Shown: in pieces, positions 17,534-25,662 of the stretch
Numbering within the stretch: position 1 is the stretch's first letter
Layout of the letters: each line of letters starts with the position of its first letter
DNA from: Reichenbachiella agarivorans
GTDB lineage: Bacteria > Bacteroidota > Bacteroidia > Cytophagales > Cyclobacteriaceae
Direction of reading: 5' to 3'
DNA length: 64,000 nucleotides
NCBI RefSeq assembly: GCF_025502585.1
Contig: NZ_CP106679.1
Span: 1,035,001-1,099,000 of the forward strand
Notes under the pieces: generated by a model
Databases searched by the model: none
What the model was told of the DNA's origin: nothing
What the model saw: only the letters and a program-made list of their open reading frames with translations
Translations under genes and position numbers: made by a program

Positions 17534-17635
17534 GGAGTGGGACATACTGGATTCGAATCGGGACGCCGAACCGCAGTGACCTCTGCCCTGTCAAGGCAGC
17601 ACTCTAAAGCATGAAATCTGAAAATGAGTGAAAAA
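17534..17635 (-). repeat. Chimeric tRNA-Val fragment, copy 2
   Basis: A 102-base tandem copy of the preceding unit, differing by one substitution (CTCTAAAGC against CTCTAAACC) and one A. It abuts the 3' end of the intact tRNA-Val(GAC), so the order in the transcript is tRNA, copy 2, copy 1. Confidence 0.75.
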
Positions 17636-17639
17636 GGAG

Positions 17640-17714
17640 TGGGACATACTGGATTCGAACCAGTGACCTCTGCCCTGTCAAGGCAGCGCTCTAAACCAGC
17701 TGAGCTAATACCCC
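17640..17714 (-). tRNA. tRNA-Val(GAC)
   Basis: A 75-base cloverleaf on the minus strand: acceptor GGGGTAT / ATGTCCC (two G-T pairs), D arm GCTC/GAGC, anticodon arm CTGCC-TTGACAG-GGCAG with anticodon GAC (reads GUC), T arm ACTGG-TTCGAAT-CCAGT, discriminator A. CCA is not encoded. Two tRNA-derived repeats lie immediately downstream. A second valine tRNA (TAC) is at 58.4 kb. Confidence 0.93.
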
Positions 17715-17734
17715 ATTTTTCGGTAACCGAGGCG

Positions 17735-17765
17735 CAAATATCACCCAAACAATTTGAATAGCAAA
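17735..17765 (-). promoter_or_regulatory. Promoter of tRNA-Val(GAC)
   Basis: On the minus strand TTTG (17765-17762), 19 bases, then GATATTTG (17742-17735), one mismatch to TAnnTTTG, followed by CGCC. It lies about 20 bases before the mature tRNA. Confidence 0.6.
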
Positions 17766-17854
17766 TATGGAAGCCCCAAAATTATTATTAAAAGAATCAC
17801 CCCCCCAAAACTTATTGTTTCGTTCGCTTTCGGGTTCTAGTTGATCATAATAAC

Positions 17855-18628
17855 TCACTTAGTCAAGATACAAAACAAATCTAAGTTTTGATCAGACTCC
17901 TCTGCCAAAAAATAATCACTGTGATGAATCTCGGCTACCAAACCAGTATCCTGAGTTTGAAGCTTGTTTCTATTCATTCGATTCAAAATCTCGTAAGGAA
18001 AACGCAGAATAGGAGCTGGTAATTTGTGTTGCAAATCGAAGATATCGAAGCGCATGATTTTGTTGACCGACTTCCTGTTTTGCTCGTGATAGGTCATCAC
18101 TTTTTCATTCCCTGCGATTCCTTTCATCTCTACAGACGAAAATATACCCTGTGCTAACTCTTTGAGTTCGGCGCTGGTATATTCTCTGACATGCCATGGG
18201 TTGCGAGAAAGCGACATTTTGATGTTAGGCGTGGTAATGATGGCTTTGCCTCCAGGTTTTAATACACGATGTATTTCTTTCAAGAACAAGAGATCATCTT
18301 GGATGTGTTCGATCACCTGAAAACTAATGACCGTGTCAAAAGTATTGTCAACCAATCCATCAAAAGGAGGAAAAACAGCTTGTCTAAAATCAACTGAATC
18401 ATACTTCAATTTGAGCGCATCGATGACGGACTGGATTTTGTCCAATGCCAAATATTGATCTGCCTGAGGTGCTAGCAATTCAATCCCTCGACCTTCCCCA
18501 CAACCTGGTTCGAGTACTGTACCTGATACCATGGGTTGGGCTACATAGTATGCCTTGAGTAGACGCTGATGAATGGGATTGTCAGAGACAATTTTGTCCG
18601 AGGCTATTTCCGTAGTAAATGTAGACAT
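17855..18628 (-). CDS. Class I SAM-dependent methyltransferase
   Basis: 257 residues. SAM motif I is GTVLEPGCGEGRGIELLA, motif II LALDKIQSVIDAL, then DTVISFQVIEHIQDDLLFL (motif IV) and EIHRVLKPGGKAIITTPN (motif VI), i.e. Methyltransf_11/23. The C-terminal part (KSVNKIMRFDIFDLQHKLPAP) resembles methyltransferases of small-molecule or glycan pathways, but the substrate is not clear. Stands alone; divergent from the GWxTD gene. Confidence 0.83.
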   Translation of the reverse strand: MSTFTTEIASDKIVSDNPIHQRLLKAYYVAQPMVSGTVLEPGCGEGRGIELLAPQADQYLALDKIQSVIDALKLKYDSVDFRQAVFPPFDGLVDNTFDTVISFQVIEHIQDDLLFLKEIHRVLKPGGKAIITTPNIKMSLSRNPWHVREYTSAELKELAQGIFSSVEMKGIAGNEKVMTYHEQNRKSVNKIMRFDIFDLQHKLPAPILRFPYEILNRMNRNKLQTQDTGLVAEIHHSDYFLAEESDQNLDLFCILTK

Positions 18629-18685
18629 CCAGCAAAACTAAGGCATAAATGATCTCAAAACATGAAAATAATTTATATTTAGAGC

Positions 18686-19876
18686 ATGCCTACTATGAAA
18701 ATCCCACTTCTCACTATTTGCACCCTTCTTGTCTCATTTCTGAGTCATGCTGTCGATCTATCCAACATCAACTATGCTGACCACTACAAGAACTCCTCTG
18801 TCAAAATGAACTATCAGATAGCTCAAGTTGACAGTATTTACACACTGTTGCTATCGTTTGGCTACACAAGAATTTCGGCATCAGATAGCATCACCAGTTT
18901 TGAGTTATTGGCTCAGGAAAAATTTACTTCCTCCAGTGACTTCCCTGTAGAATTACTATCCGAAACGACTAGAAAACTAACTCAAGGGGAACAAAAAGAA
19001 ATAAAACTCAAAGTTGATACGGATCAAAATTATTTGGTTGTAAAACTAGTCTATCATTCTCGAACATACTTTTTTGACATCCCTATCAATCAATCCTTGT
19101 CATTTCCTTTAGCTGATTTCATCATTAAACCTGCAGACACGACCAAGATGTTTCATGACCTGACCCTTGGTGATACATTGGTTCTACATCCTATCAGTGG
19201 TCAATCAGCTCCCTTTTATTCCTATGAATATCCCAATGCCTTTAAGAACGGGTTACCCCCTATGGCTATGCAACCAGACCCCAATGGCAACCAAGAGTTG
19301 GAGATCATCAAATCAAGCCTAATTGGTAATGAGTTTTCAATCCATGCGGAAAATAGTCTGTACTTTATACAAAACGACACGAGTACCAGTCAAGGACAAA
19401 TTTGCCTTAGCCATACTGCTACTTTCCCAAAAGCAACACAAATTGAAGAACTCATCACTCCTTTAATTTTCATCTCCACCCAAGAAGAATATGAAAAATT
19501 GCTCTTGGCAACTGAACCCAGAGAAGCTTTTGAAGACTTTTGGCTAAAAATAATTCCATCCAAAAAAATGGCCGCAAGTACCATCAAAAATTACTACAAG
19601 CGAATCAAAGAGGCCAATGAGCTATTTACCAGTTATAAATCAGGATGGAAGACCGACCAAGGGATGATCTACATCATCTATGGTACACCAGACAAAGTAA
19701 GCAGAAATGGCAATGAAGAAATTTGGGAGTTTAAAGCCTATGAGGGGGATATTAAGTTTACTTTTGCAAAACAGATCAATCTATTTACGCAGCATCATTA
19801 CACGCTGGTAAGAGATAGCGTCTATGCAGAGATCTGGTACCGAGAAATAAAAAAATGGAGAAAAGGAATTTCGTAA
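18686..19876 (+). CDS. GWxTD domain secreted protein
   Basis: 396 residues with a signal peptide (MKIPLLTICTLLVSFLSHA, start at residue 1 or Met4). The C-terminal third holds the GWxTD domain: YYKRIKEANELF, then SGWKTDQGMIYIIYGTPD and NEEIWEFK. This domain is common in Bacteroidota and Acidobacteriota and its role is unknown; the neighbour in many Bacteroidota is rlmB, as here. The last 22 bases overlap the rlmB start. A TATATTTA box at 18673-18680 may be its -7 element. Confidence 0.82.
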   Translation: MPTMKIPLLTICTLLVSFLSHAVDLSNINYADHYKNSSVKMNYQIAQVDSIYTLLLSFGYTRISASDSITSFELLAQEKFTSSSDFPVELLSETTRKLTQGEQKEIKLKVDTDQNYLVVKLVYHSRTYFFDIPINQSLSFPLADFIIKPADTTKMFHDLTLGDTLVLHPISGQSAPFYSYEYPNAFKNGLPPMAMQPDPNGNQELEIIKSSLIGNEFSIHAENSLYFIQNDTSTSQGQICLSHTATFPKATQIEELITPLIFISTQEEYEKLLLATEPREAFEDFWLKIIPSKKMAASTIKNYYKRIKEANELFTSYKSGWKTDQGMIYIIYGTPDKVSRNGNEEIWEFKAYEGDIKFTFAKQINLFTQHHYTLVRDSVYAEIWYREIKKWRKGIS

Positions 19877-20631
19877 ACCACCACAAACCTAAAGCAATCA
19901 AATATGACAACATGGTATTTGGTACCAGAGCAGTCATCGAAACGATCAAGTCAGGAAAAACCATCGACAAAATTTTCGTTCAAAAAGGTGCAGACAATGA
20001 ACTGATCAAAGAGCTCATGTCAATGCTCAGAGGATCAATGGTCAGTGTATCCAAAGTACCTGTTGAAAAACTCGATAGTTTCACCAAGAAGAATCATCAG
20101 GGTGTGGTTGCCTTTGTTTCTCCAATTGATTTCGTAGCACTGCATCAGATTGTAGCCTCAAGCTATGAAAATGGACTAGCTCCTTTGGTCTTGGTACTCG
20201 ATAGAATCACAGACGTGCGCAACTTTGGTGCTATCTGTCGTAGTGCTGAGTGTGTGGGTGTCAACGGAATCGTAATTCCTAGTCGTGGTGGTGCCATGAT
20301 CAACAGTGATGCCGTCAAAACCTCGGCAGGCGCACTTAACTACGTATCCATTGCCAAAGAGCACAACCTCAGCGAATCCATCAAATACCTAAAGGATAGC
20401 GGCTTCCAAATCATCGCCTGTACAGAAAAGACCGATGAGGTCATCTATGGCGCTGATCTAACCATCCCTACAGCTATCATCTTAGGATCGGAAGAAGATG
20501 GAATATCAGAAGAACTCCTCCAAGCAGCAGATCTAAGATTGAAAATCCCCATCATGGGCAATATCCAGTCGCTCAATGTGTCAGTGGCGGCAGGAGTGAT
20601 CTTGTTTGAGAGCTTACGCCAGAGAAGTTAG
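19855..20631 (+). CDS. rlmB: 23S rRNA (guanosine-2'-O-)-methyltransferase RlmB (TrmH/SpoU family)
   Basis: 258 residues. The N-terminal L30e-like RNA-binding part begins VFGTRAVIETIKSGKTIDKI; the C-terminal knotted SPOUT domain has LDRITDVRNFGAICRSAE (motif 1), ILGSEEDGISEELL (motif 2) and IPIMGNIQSLNVSVAAGV (motif 3). RlmB methylates a G in 23S rRNA domain V. The start ATG lies inside the GWxTD gene; Met20 (MVFGTR) is an alternative start. Its stop overlaps the convergent manC stop within TTAG. Confidence 0.9.
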   Translation: MEKRNFVNHHKPKAIKYDNMVFGTRAVIETIKSGKTIDKIFVQKGADNELIKELMSMLRGSMVSVSKVPVEKLDSFTKKNHQGVVAFVSPIDFVALHQIVASSYENGLAPLVLVLDRITDVRNFGAICRSAECVGVNGIVIPSRGGAMINSDAVKTSAGALNYVSIAKEHNLSESIKYLKDSGFQIIACTEKTDEVIYGADLTIPTAIILGSEEDGISEELLQAADLRLKIPIMGNIQSLNVSVAAGVILFESLRQRS

Positions 20632-21701
20632 AGGTACTTTTCTCCCTTCTCTGCTTTTACTCTGGCTACATACTCTCTAAACTTGGACTCGTTGTTCTTT
20701 TTGCAGACAATTAGCACATCATCAAAATCCCCAACCAAGTAGCCATCTAGGTCATCCAGTACGATGAGTCTGTTAGATTCACTCTTTACGATGTTGTTTC
20801 TACTATTGAAAATCAGTGATTCTGCATCAATTACATTTTGATCTTCGTCCTTTTCACGTATCTCGTGCAACGAATCCCAAGAGCCCAAATCTGACCAATC
20901 AAAGTCCCCTTGAATCACATAGACATTGGGTGACTTCTCCAAAATCCCGTAATCGATGGAGATATTTTGGCAAGCAGGATAGACTCTGTTGATATAGTCC
21001 TGCTCCTGACCTGTGTAGTATAGGTTATTTCCTTCTTCGAAGGTGTCCGCTATATCAGGCAAATACTCAGCGAACGCATCGGTAATCGCCTGAGTGGACC
21101 AAACGAATATGCCAGCATTCCATACAAAATCACCACTCTCAAGGAATGTTTTCGCTAGTTCCAACTGAGGCTTTTCGGTAAAAGTCTTGACTTTTTTGAC
21201 ATCACCCTCACTTTCCAAGTATTGGATATATCCATAACCCGTCTCGGGTCTAGTTGGTTTGATACCAATGGTGACAATCTTATCAGATCGATCCGCTGCA
21301 TCAATTGCCACCTGCGTAATCTTGGCGAATTTATCATTTTGAAACACCACATGATCCGCTGGCGTGACGACCATCACTGCATTGGGATTCTTCTGGTGGA
21401 TTTTATATGCAGCATAAGCAATACAAGGTGCTGTATTTCTTCTACTTGGCTCACACAAAATTTGATTATCACTCATGTCGGGAATTTGCTCTTTTACTAA
21501 GTCCGCATATTGGTGATTTGTAACAACTATTATATTATCTTTGTTGGCGACTGACAAAAACCTCTCGTAGGTCATTTGTAATAGGGTTTTGCCGACACCC
21601 ATGACATCAATAAATTGTTTGGGTCTGGAGTTTCTACTATAAGGCCAAAACCTGCTTCCAACCCCACCTGCCATTATTACAATATGTACGTTTGAGTTCA
21701 T
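20628..21701 (-). CDS. manC: Mannose-1-phosphate guanylyltransferase
   Basis: 357 residues, single-domain GMPP without the C-terminal isomerase domain of the long ManC proteins. It makes GDP-mannose for polysaccharide and glycoconjugate synthesis. Motifs: IMAGGVGSRFWPYSRNSRPKQF at the N terminus (nucleotide binding, with PKQF), VVTPADHVVF, TGYGYIQY, TFTEKP, FVWNAGIFVW and SIDYGILEKS. Transcribed away from recQ; a TATATTTG box lies upstream. No polysaccharide cluster surrounds it. Confidence 0.93.
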   Translation of the reverse strand: MNSNVHIVIMAGGVGSRFWPYSRNSRPKQFIDVMGVGKTLLQMTYERFLSVANKDNIIVVTNHQYADLVKEQIPDMSDNQILCEPSRRNTAPCIAYAAYKIHQKNPNAVMVVTPADHVVFQNDKFAKITQVAIDAADRSDKIVTIGIKPTRPETGYGYIQYLESEGDVKKVKTFTEKPQLELAKTFLESGDFVWNAGIFVWSTQAITDAFAEYLPDIADTFEEGNNLYYTGQEQDYINRVYPACQNISIDYGILEKSPNVYVIQGDFDWSDLGSWDSLHEIREKDEDQNVIDAESLIFNSRNNIVKSESNRLIVLDDLDGYLVGDFDDVLIVCKKNNESKFREYVARVKAEKGEKYL

Positions 21702-21724
21702 GTTAGATCATCTATTCTTTCGTG

Positions 21725-21732
21725 CAAATATA
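21725..21732 (-). promoter_or_regulatory. Promoter -7 box of manC
   Basis: TATATTTG on the minus strand, followed by CACG, 24 bases before the manC start. No TTG is found at the usual -33 spacing. Confidence 0.45.
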
Positions 21733-21868
21733 TAAGACCAAAGCGCATAGGTTGTCTTTGGTAGAGTTTATTTTGAATAATAAAGTAGTTAAAAAATTAA
21801 CCCCATTGATACAATATTGGTGTTCATTATTCGATATCCGAATGATTTTCGTTAAATTAAGTATCATA

Positions 21869-21876
21869 TAAATTTG
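21869..21876 (+). promoter_or_regulatory. Promoter -7 box of recQ
   Basis: TAAATTTG, a perfect TAnnTTTG match, ends only 6 bases before the recQ ATG (21883). If used, the recQ mRNA would have almost no leader. A weak TTTTCG lies near -33. Confidence 0.4.
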
Positions 21877-21882
21877 AGAAAA

Positions 21883-24066
21883 ATGGTTGTTATTCAGGAG
21901 GAAGAACTTCGTGAGCAACTGAAAAACACTTTTGGTTTCAGTAAGTTCAGAGGAAATCAGGCAGCTATCATCAAGAACATCATGTCAGGCAAAAACACTT
22001 TTGTGTTGATGCCAACAGGCGCAGGCAAATCGCTGTGCTATCAGCTACCTGCTGTCATGCAAGAGGGCACGGCCATCGTAATCTCTCCGCTGATTGCGCT
22101 GATGAAGAACCAAGTTGATCAGTTGAATGCTTTTGGTGTCAATGCACAATTTTTAAATTCCTCTCTCAACAAGACCGAGATCAAAAGAGTCAAACAGGAA
22201 ACCTTGGCGGGTCAAGTCAAGTTGCTCTATGTCGCTCCAGAGTCTCTCACCAAGGAGGAAAATGTGGAGTTTCTAAGTGAAGCCAACATCTCTTTTGTAG
22301 CCATTGATGAGGCGCATTGTATCTCCGAATGGGGGCATGACTTTCGTCCAGAATACCGCAGAATCAAATCTATTGTAGAGCAGCTCGGTTCTATTCCCAT
22401 CATAGCACTGACTGCTACTGCTACGCCTAAAGTCCAACTCGACATCCAGAAAAATCTCCAAATGGAAGATGCGGATGTATTCAAATCTTCTTTCAACCGA
22501 AAAAATCTCTACTACGAGATCAGACCAAAAGTTGATGTAAAAAAACAACTTATTCGATTCGTCAAAGAACACAAAGGCAAGTCTGGTGTCATCTACTGTC
22601 TCAGCAGAAAAAAGGTAGAAGAAATAGCCGAATTGCTCAAAGTCAATGATATCAATGCCGCCCCCTATCATGCAGGACTAGACTCGTCTGTAAGAATGAA
22701 AAACCAAGACAGCTTCCTCAACGAAGACGTCGATGTGATTGTAGCCACCATTGCCTTTGGAATGGGGATTGACAAGCCTGATGTGCGATTTGTCATCCAC
22801 TATGACACACCAAAATCTCTCGAAGGATACTACCAAGAAACTGGCAGAGCGGGCAGAGATGGATTGGAAGGGAAATGTGTAATGTTCTATAGTTTGGACG
22901 ACATTATCAAACTTGAGAAATTCAACAAAGACAAACCAGTCACAGAAAGAGAGAACTCCAAGCTCCTCTTGGAAGAAATGTCGTCCTACGCTGAATCTTC
23001 GGTATGTAGAAGACGCCAATTGTTGCATTACTTCGGCGAAGAATACACAGATACAGACTGCTCAACCGACGGCATGTGTGACAACTGCGCTCATCCCAAA
23101 GAAATATTCCAAGGACAAGAATTCATTCAAAAGGCCATCAATATAGCAATCAAAACAGAACAAAGATTTGGCATCAAACATCTCGTAGATGTAGCACGTG
23201 GGATCGAAAACCAATATGTCAAAAGCTATGATCACAACAAGTTAGATGTATTTGGAATTGGTAGTAGCGACACAGAGGTATTTTGGAGATCTATCGTACG
23301 ACAGACTCTACTCAATGAATTTTTGGAAAAGGACATAGAGAATATCGGTGTGTTGAAAGTGACCCAAAAAGGTCATGATTACCTCCAATCACCCTATCCA
23401 ATCGAACTCTCCAAAGACCATGACTATATGGTGGAAGAACTCGACAAGAATGAAACCAATAATATCAAAGCCCATGACGAGGAACTCTTCGAACTACTCA
23501 AGAATCTAAGAAAGAAGGTTGCCAAAGAAAAGAATTTACCTCCCTACGTCATATTTCAAGACCCCTCGTTGGAAGAGATGGCCACTACCTACCCTACCAA
23601 TAATGAGGATCTTGCTCAGATCAACGGCGTAGGAGTAGGCAAAGTAGCCAAATTTGGAAAACCATTCGTGGACCTGATCAGCAAGTACGTGAAGGAAAAC
23701 GACTTGACCACTGCCTCAGATGTAGTCATCAAGTCCGCTATCAACAAGTCAAAGATTAAAATATTCTTGATCCAGCAGATTGACCGCAAGGTAGACCTAG
23801 AGGAAATTGCTGAAATTAAAAACATGACCTTTGATGCCGTAATAGCCGAAATAGAAAACATTTGCTATTCAGGGACAAAACTAAACTTAGATTATTACAT
23901 CGATTCTTTCATTGACGAAGACAGGCAAGATGACCTTCTGGACTACTTCCTCACAGCCGAAACGGATGATATAGAAGTCGCCATGGAAGAACTAGAATAC
24001 GATGGATATTCTGAAGAAGAAGTACGATTGATGAGAATCAAATTTATGTCTGAGTACGCCAATTAA
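21883..24066 (+). CDS. recQ: ATP-dependent DNA helicase RecQ
   Basis: 727 residues from ATG 21883 (a TTG three codons earlier overlaps the promoter box). RecQ is a 3'-5' SF2 helicase acting in recombination and fork repair. Motifs in order: LMPTGAGKSLCYQLPA (Walker A), DEAHCISEWGHDFRPEYR (Walker B), ALTATATPKV, GVIYCLSRKKVEE, DVIVATIAFGMGIDKPDVR, YYQETGRAGRDG; then the zinc-binding region with CRRRQLLHYFGE, CSTDGMCDNC; an RQC winged helix; and an HRDC domain (PPYVIFQDPSLEEMA). A further acidic helical tail of about 100 residues follows. Confidence 0.96.
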   Translation: MVVIQEEELREQLKNTFGFSKFRGNQAAIIKNIMSGKNTFVLMPTGAGKSLCYQLPAVMQEGTAIVISPLIALMKNQVDQLNAFGVNAQFLNSSLNKTEIKRVKQETLAGQVKLLYVAPESLTKEENVEFLSEANISFVAIDEAHCISEWGHDFRPEYRRIKSIVEQLGSIPIIALTATATPKVQLDIQKNLQMEDADVFKSSFNRKNLYYEIRPKVDVKKQLIRFVKEHKGKSGVIYCLSRKKVEEIAELLKVNDINAAPYHAGLDSSVRMKNQDSFLNEDVDVIVATIAFGMGIDKPDVRFVIHYDTPKSLEGYYQETGRAGRDGLEGKCVMFYSLDDIIKLEKFNKDKPVTERENSKLLLEEMSSYAESSVCRRRQLLHYFGEEYTDTDCSTDGMCDNCAHPKEIFQGQEFIQKAINIAIKTEQRFGIKHLVDVARGIENQYVKSYDHNKLDVFGIGSSDTEVFWRSIVRQTLLNEFLEKDIENIGVLKVTQKGHDYLQSPYPIELSKDHDYMVEELDKNETNNIKAHDEELFELLKNLRKKVAKEKNLPPYVIFQDPSLEEMATTYPTNNEDLAQINGVGVGKVAKFGKPFVDLISKYVKENDLTTASDVVIKSAINKSKIKIFLIQQIDRKVDLEEIAEIKNMTFDAVIAEIENICYSGTKLNLDYYIDSFIDEDRQDDLLDYFLTAETDDIEVAMEELEYDGYSEEEVRLMRIKFMSEYAN

Positions 24067-24191
24067 ACTTACCGCTGTTCGCTACGCGCTGATTGCGATA
24101 CGCTTCAAGTTTTTTATAGGTCATGTTGGCAATGCTATTTATAATATACTGATATTCAGTATATTAACTATTTGATATCCAAGGATTAAGT

Positions 24192-24233
24192 CCCGAATTG
24201 CACCGTAGGGATCTCTTCGGTACATAATTCGGG
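24192..24233. repeat. Imperfect 42-base palindrome in recQ-purD gap
   Basis: CCCGAATT ... AATTCGGG at the ends, ACCG / CGGT inside and a nearly self-complementary centre AGGGATCTCT. Preceded at 24070-24118 by another GC-rich segment (GTTCGCTACGCGCTGATTGC) ending in TTTTTTAT. The style is that of REP-like interspersed palindromes; recurrence in the genome cannot be tested here. The rest of the 230-base gap is AT-rich. Confidence 0.45.
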
Positions 24234-24238
24234 GTCAA

Positions 24239-24271
24239 TTGGCCACTGATAAGTTATTTCACTTAATTTTG
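24239..24271 (+). promoter_or_regulatory. Promoter of purD
   Basis: TTG (24239-24241), 22 bases, TAATTTTG (24264-24271) followed by CC. This is a full match to the Bacteroidota consensus and gives a leader of about 23 bases. It also argues against an upstream purD start. Confidence 0.65.
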
Positions 24272-24298
24272 CCTCTTTCAAATCAAAGCAAAAAGAAG

Positions 24299-25582
24299 AT
24301 GAATGTACTTGTGATTGGTTCTGGCGGAAGAGAACATACCCTTATTTGGAAGATCAAACAAAGCCCTCTTTGTGATCAAATATACGCTACCCCAGGCAAT
24401 GCAGGCACTCAGGATTTAGCTATCAATCTTCCTTATGGCGTCAATGATTTTGAGCGTATCGGACAGGCAGTAATTGAGCACAACATCGAACTAGTTGTCG
24501 TGGGTCCAGAAGAACCTTTGGTCAAGGGCATTAGAAATTATTTCACTTCTACCCCTGCCTTACAGCACATTTTGCTCGTAGGACCAGATGAAACAGGAGC
24601 ACGTCTAGAGGGTAGCAAAGATTTTTCCAAAGAATTCATGATCAAGCATGGTGTCCCAACTGCTGGTGCCAAAGCTGTCACAAAAGACAATATCGAAGAA
24701 GGCAAAGCATTTCTAAGAACCGTAGAGGCACCTTATGTTTTAAAGGCCGATGGCCTAGCTGCGGGCAAAGGGGTCATCATTACTGAAGACCTGTCTGAAG
24801 CTGAAAATACACTGGATGAAATGCTGGCAGGTAAATTTGGTGATGCCAGTTCCAAAGTTTTGATTGAGGAATATTTGCACGGCATAGAGTTGTCCGTATT
24901 TGTCCTCACGGATGGTAAAGACTACCTGATCCTTCCTGAAGCCAAGGATTACAAAAGAATAGGTGAAGGTGACACTGGACCAAATACTGGTGGCATGGGC
25001 GCCGTCTCACCAGTGCCTTTCGCGGATGCGGCTTTCATGAAAAATGTAGAAGAAAAAGTTATCAAACCTACAGTGCTAGGGTTGCATAAAGACAAAATAG
25101 ACTATGTGGGCTTTATTTTCATCGGACTGATGAATAAAGACGGAGAGCCCAACGTGATCGAATACAACGTCAGAATGGGTGATCCCGAAACGGAGGCTGT
25201 TCTCCCAAGAATCAAATCTGACCTACTACAACACTTGATCGCTGCGGCCAAAAAAGAATTGAAAAACGAGAGAATTGAAATCGGTACTGAAACAGCCACT
25301 ACTGTGGTAGCAGTATCCGAAGGCTATCCAGATGCCTATCCTAAAGGACTAGAAATCACAGGCCTTGGAGACACCAACGACGGTATCGTCTTTCATGCAG
25401 GGACTAAAATGGAGAGTGGAAAAATCCTGACCAATGGAGGACGAGTCATCGCTTCCACAGCCTTAGGCAGTTCTATTCAAGAGGCTTTGGACAAGTCCTA
25501 CGCCAATCTCGAAAAGATCAATTGGAAGGGCATGAACTACCGAAAAGACATCGGTCAAGACCTACTAACTTACAAATCATGA
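24299..25582 (+). CDS. purD: Phosphoribosylamine-glycine ligase
   Basis: 427 residues from ATG 24299, the usual length; translation from 24239 would add 20 unrelated residues and include the promoter. PurD makes GAR, step 2 of purine synthesis, with ATP-grasp chemistry. Motifs: MNVLVIGSGGREHTLIWKI, VVGPEEPLVKGI, APYVLKADGLAAGKGV, EEYLHGIELSVF, GDTGPNTGGMGAVSPVP, NVIEYNVRMGDPETEAVL. purM is 14 kb away on the other strand, so purine genes are scattered. Confidence 0.97.
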   Translation: MNVLVIGSGGREHTLIWKIKQSPLCDQIYATPGNAGTQDLAINLPYGVNDFERIGQAVIEHNIELVVVGPEEPLVKGIRNYFTSTPALQHILLVGPDETGARLEGSKDFSKEFMIKHGVPTAGAKAVTKDNIEEGKAFLRTVEAPYVLKADGLAAGKGVIITEDLSEAENTLDEMLAGKFGDASSKVLIEEYLHGIELSVFVLTDGKDYLILPEAKDYKRIGEGDTGPNTGGMGAVSPVPFADAAFMKNVEEKVIKPTVLGLHKDKIDYVGFIFIGLMNKDGEPNVIEYNVRMGDPETEAVLPRIKSDLLQHLIAAAKKELKNERIEIGTETATTVVAVSEGYPDAYPKGLEITGLGDTNDGIVFHAGTKMESGKILTNGGRVIASTALGSSIQEALDKSYANLEKINWKGMNYRKDIGQDLLTYKS

Positions 25583-25662
25583 CATCTTGTATGATCAATG
25601 ATCCAGCTTCTCTCTATCATAGCAATTCTTGATTATATTTAGGGCTATCATAAACAACTAAT

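Noticed and set aside
17431-17714. Integration site (attL/attR) of a mobile element at tRNA-Val
   Set aside because: The repeated tRNA pieces abut each other with no cargo or integrase between or near them, and carry an insertion in the T arm that is absent in the intact gene.
17379-17748. Overlapping open frames on the minus strand with repeated peptides (LECCLDRAEVT...)
   Set aside because: They are the translated tRNA-Val gene and its tandem fragments; there are no independent signs of coding.
24239-24298. Upstream start of PurD
   Set aside because: It would contain the complete promoter and add 20 residues not seen in PurD.
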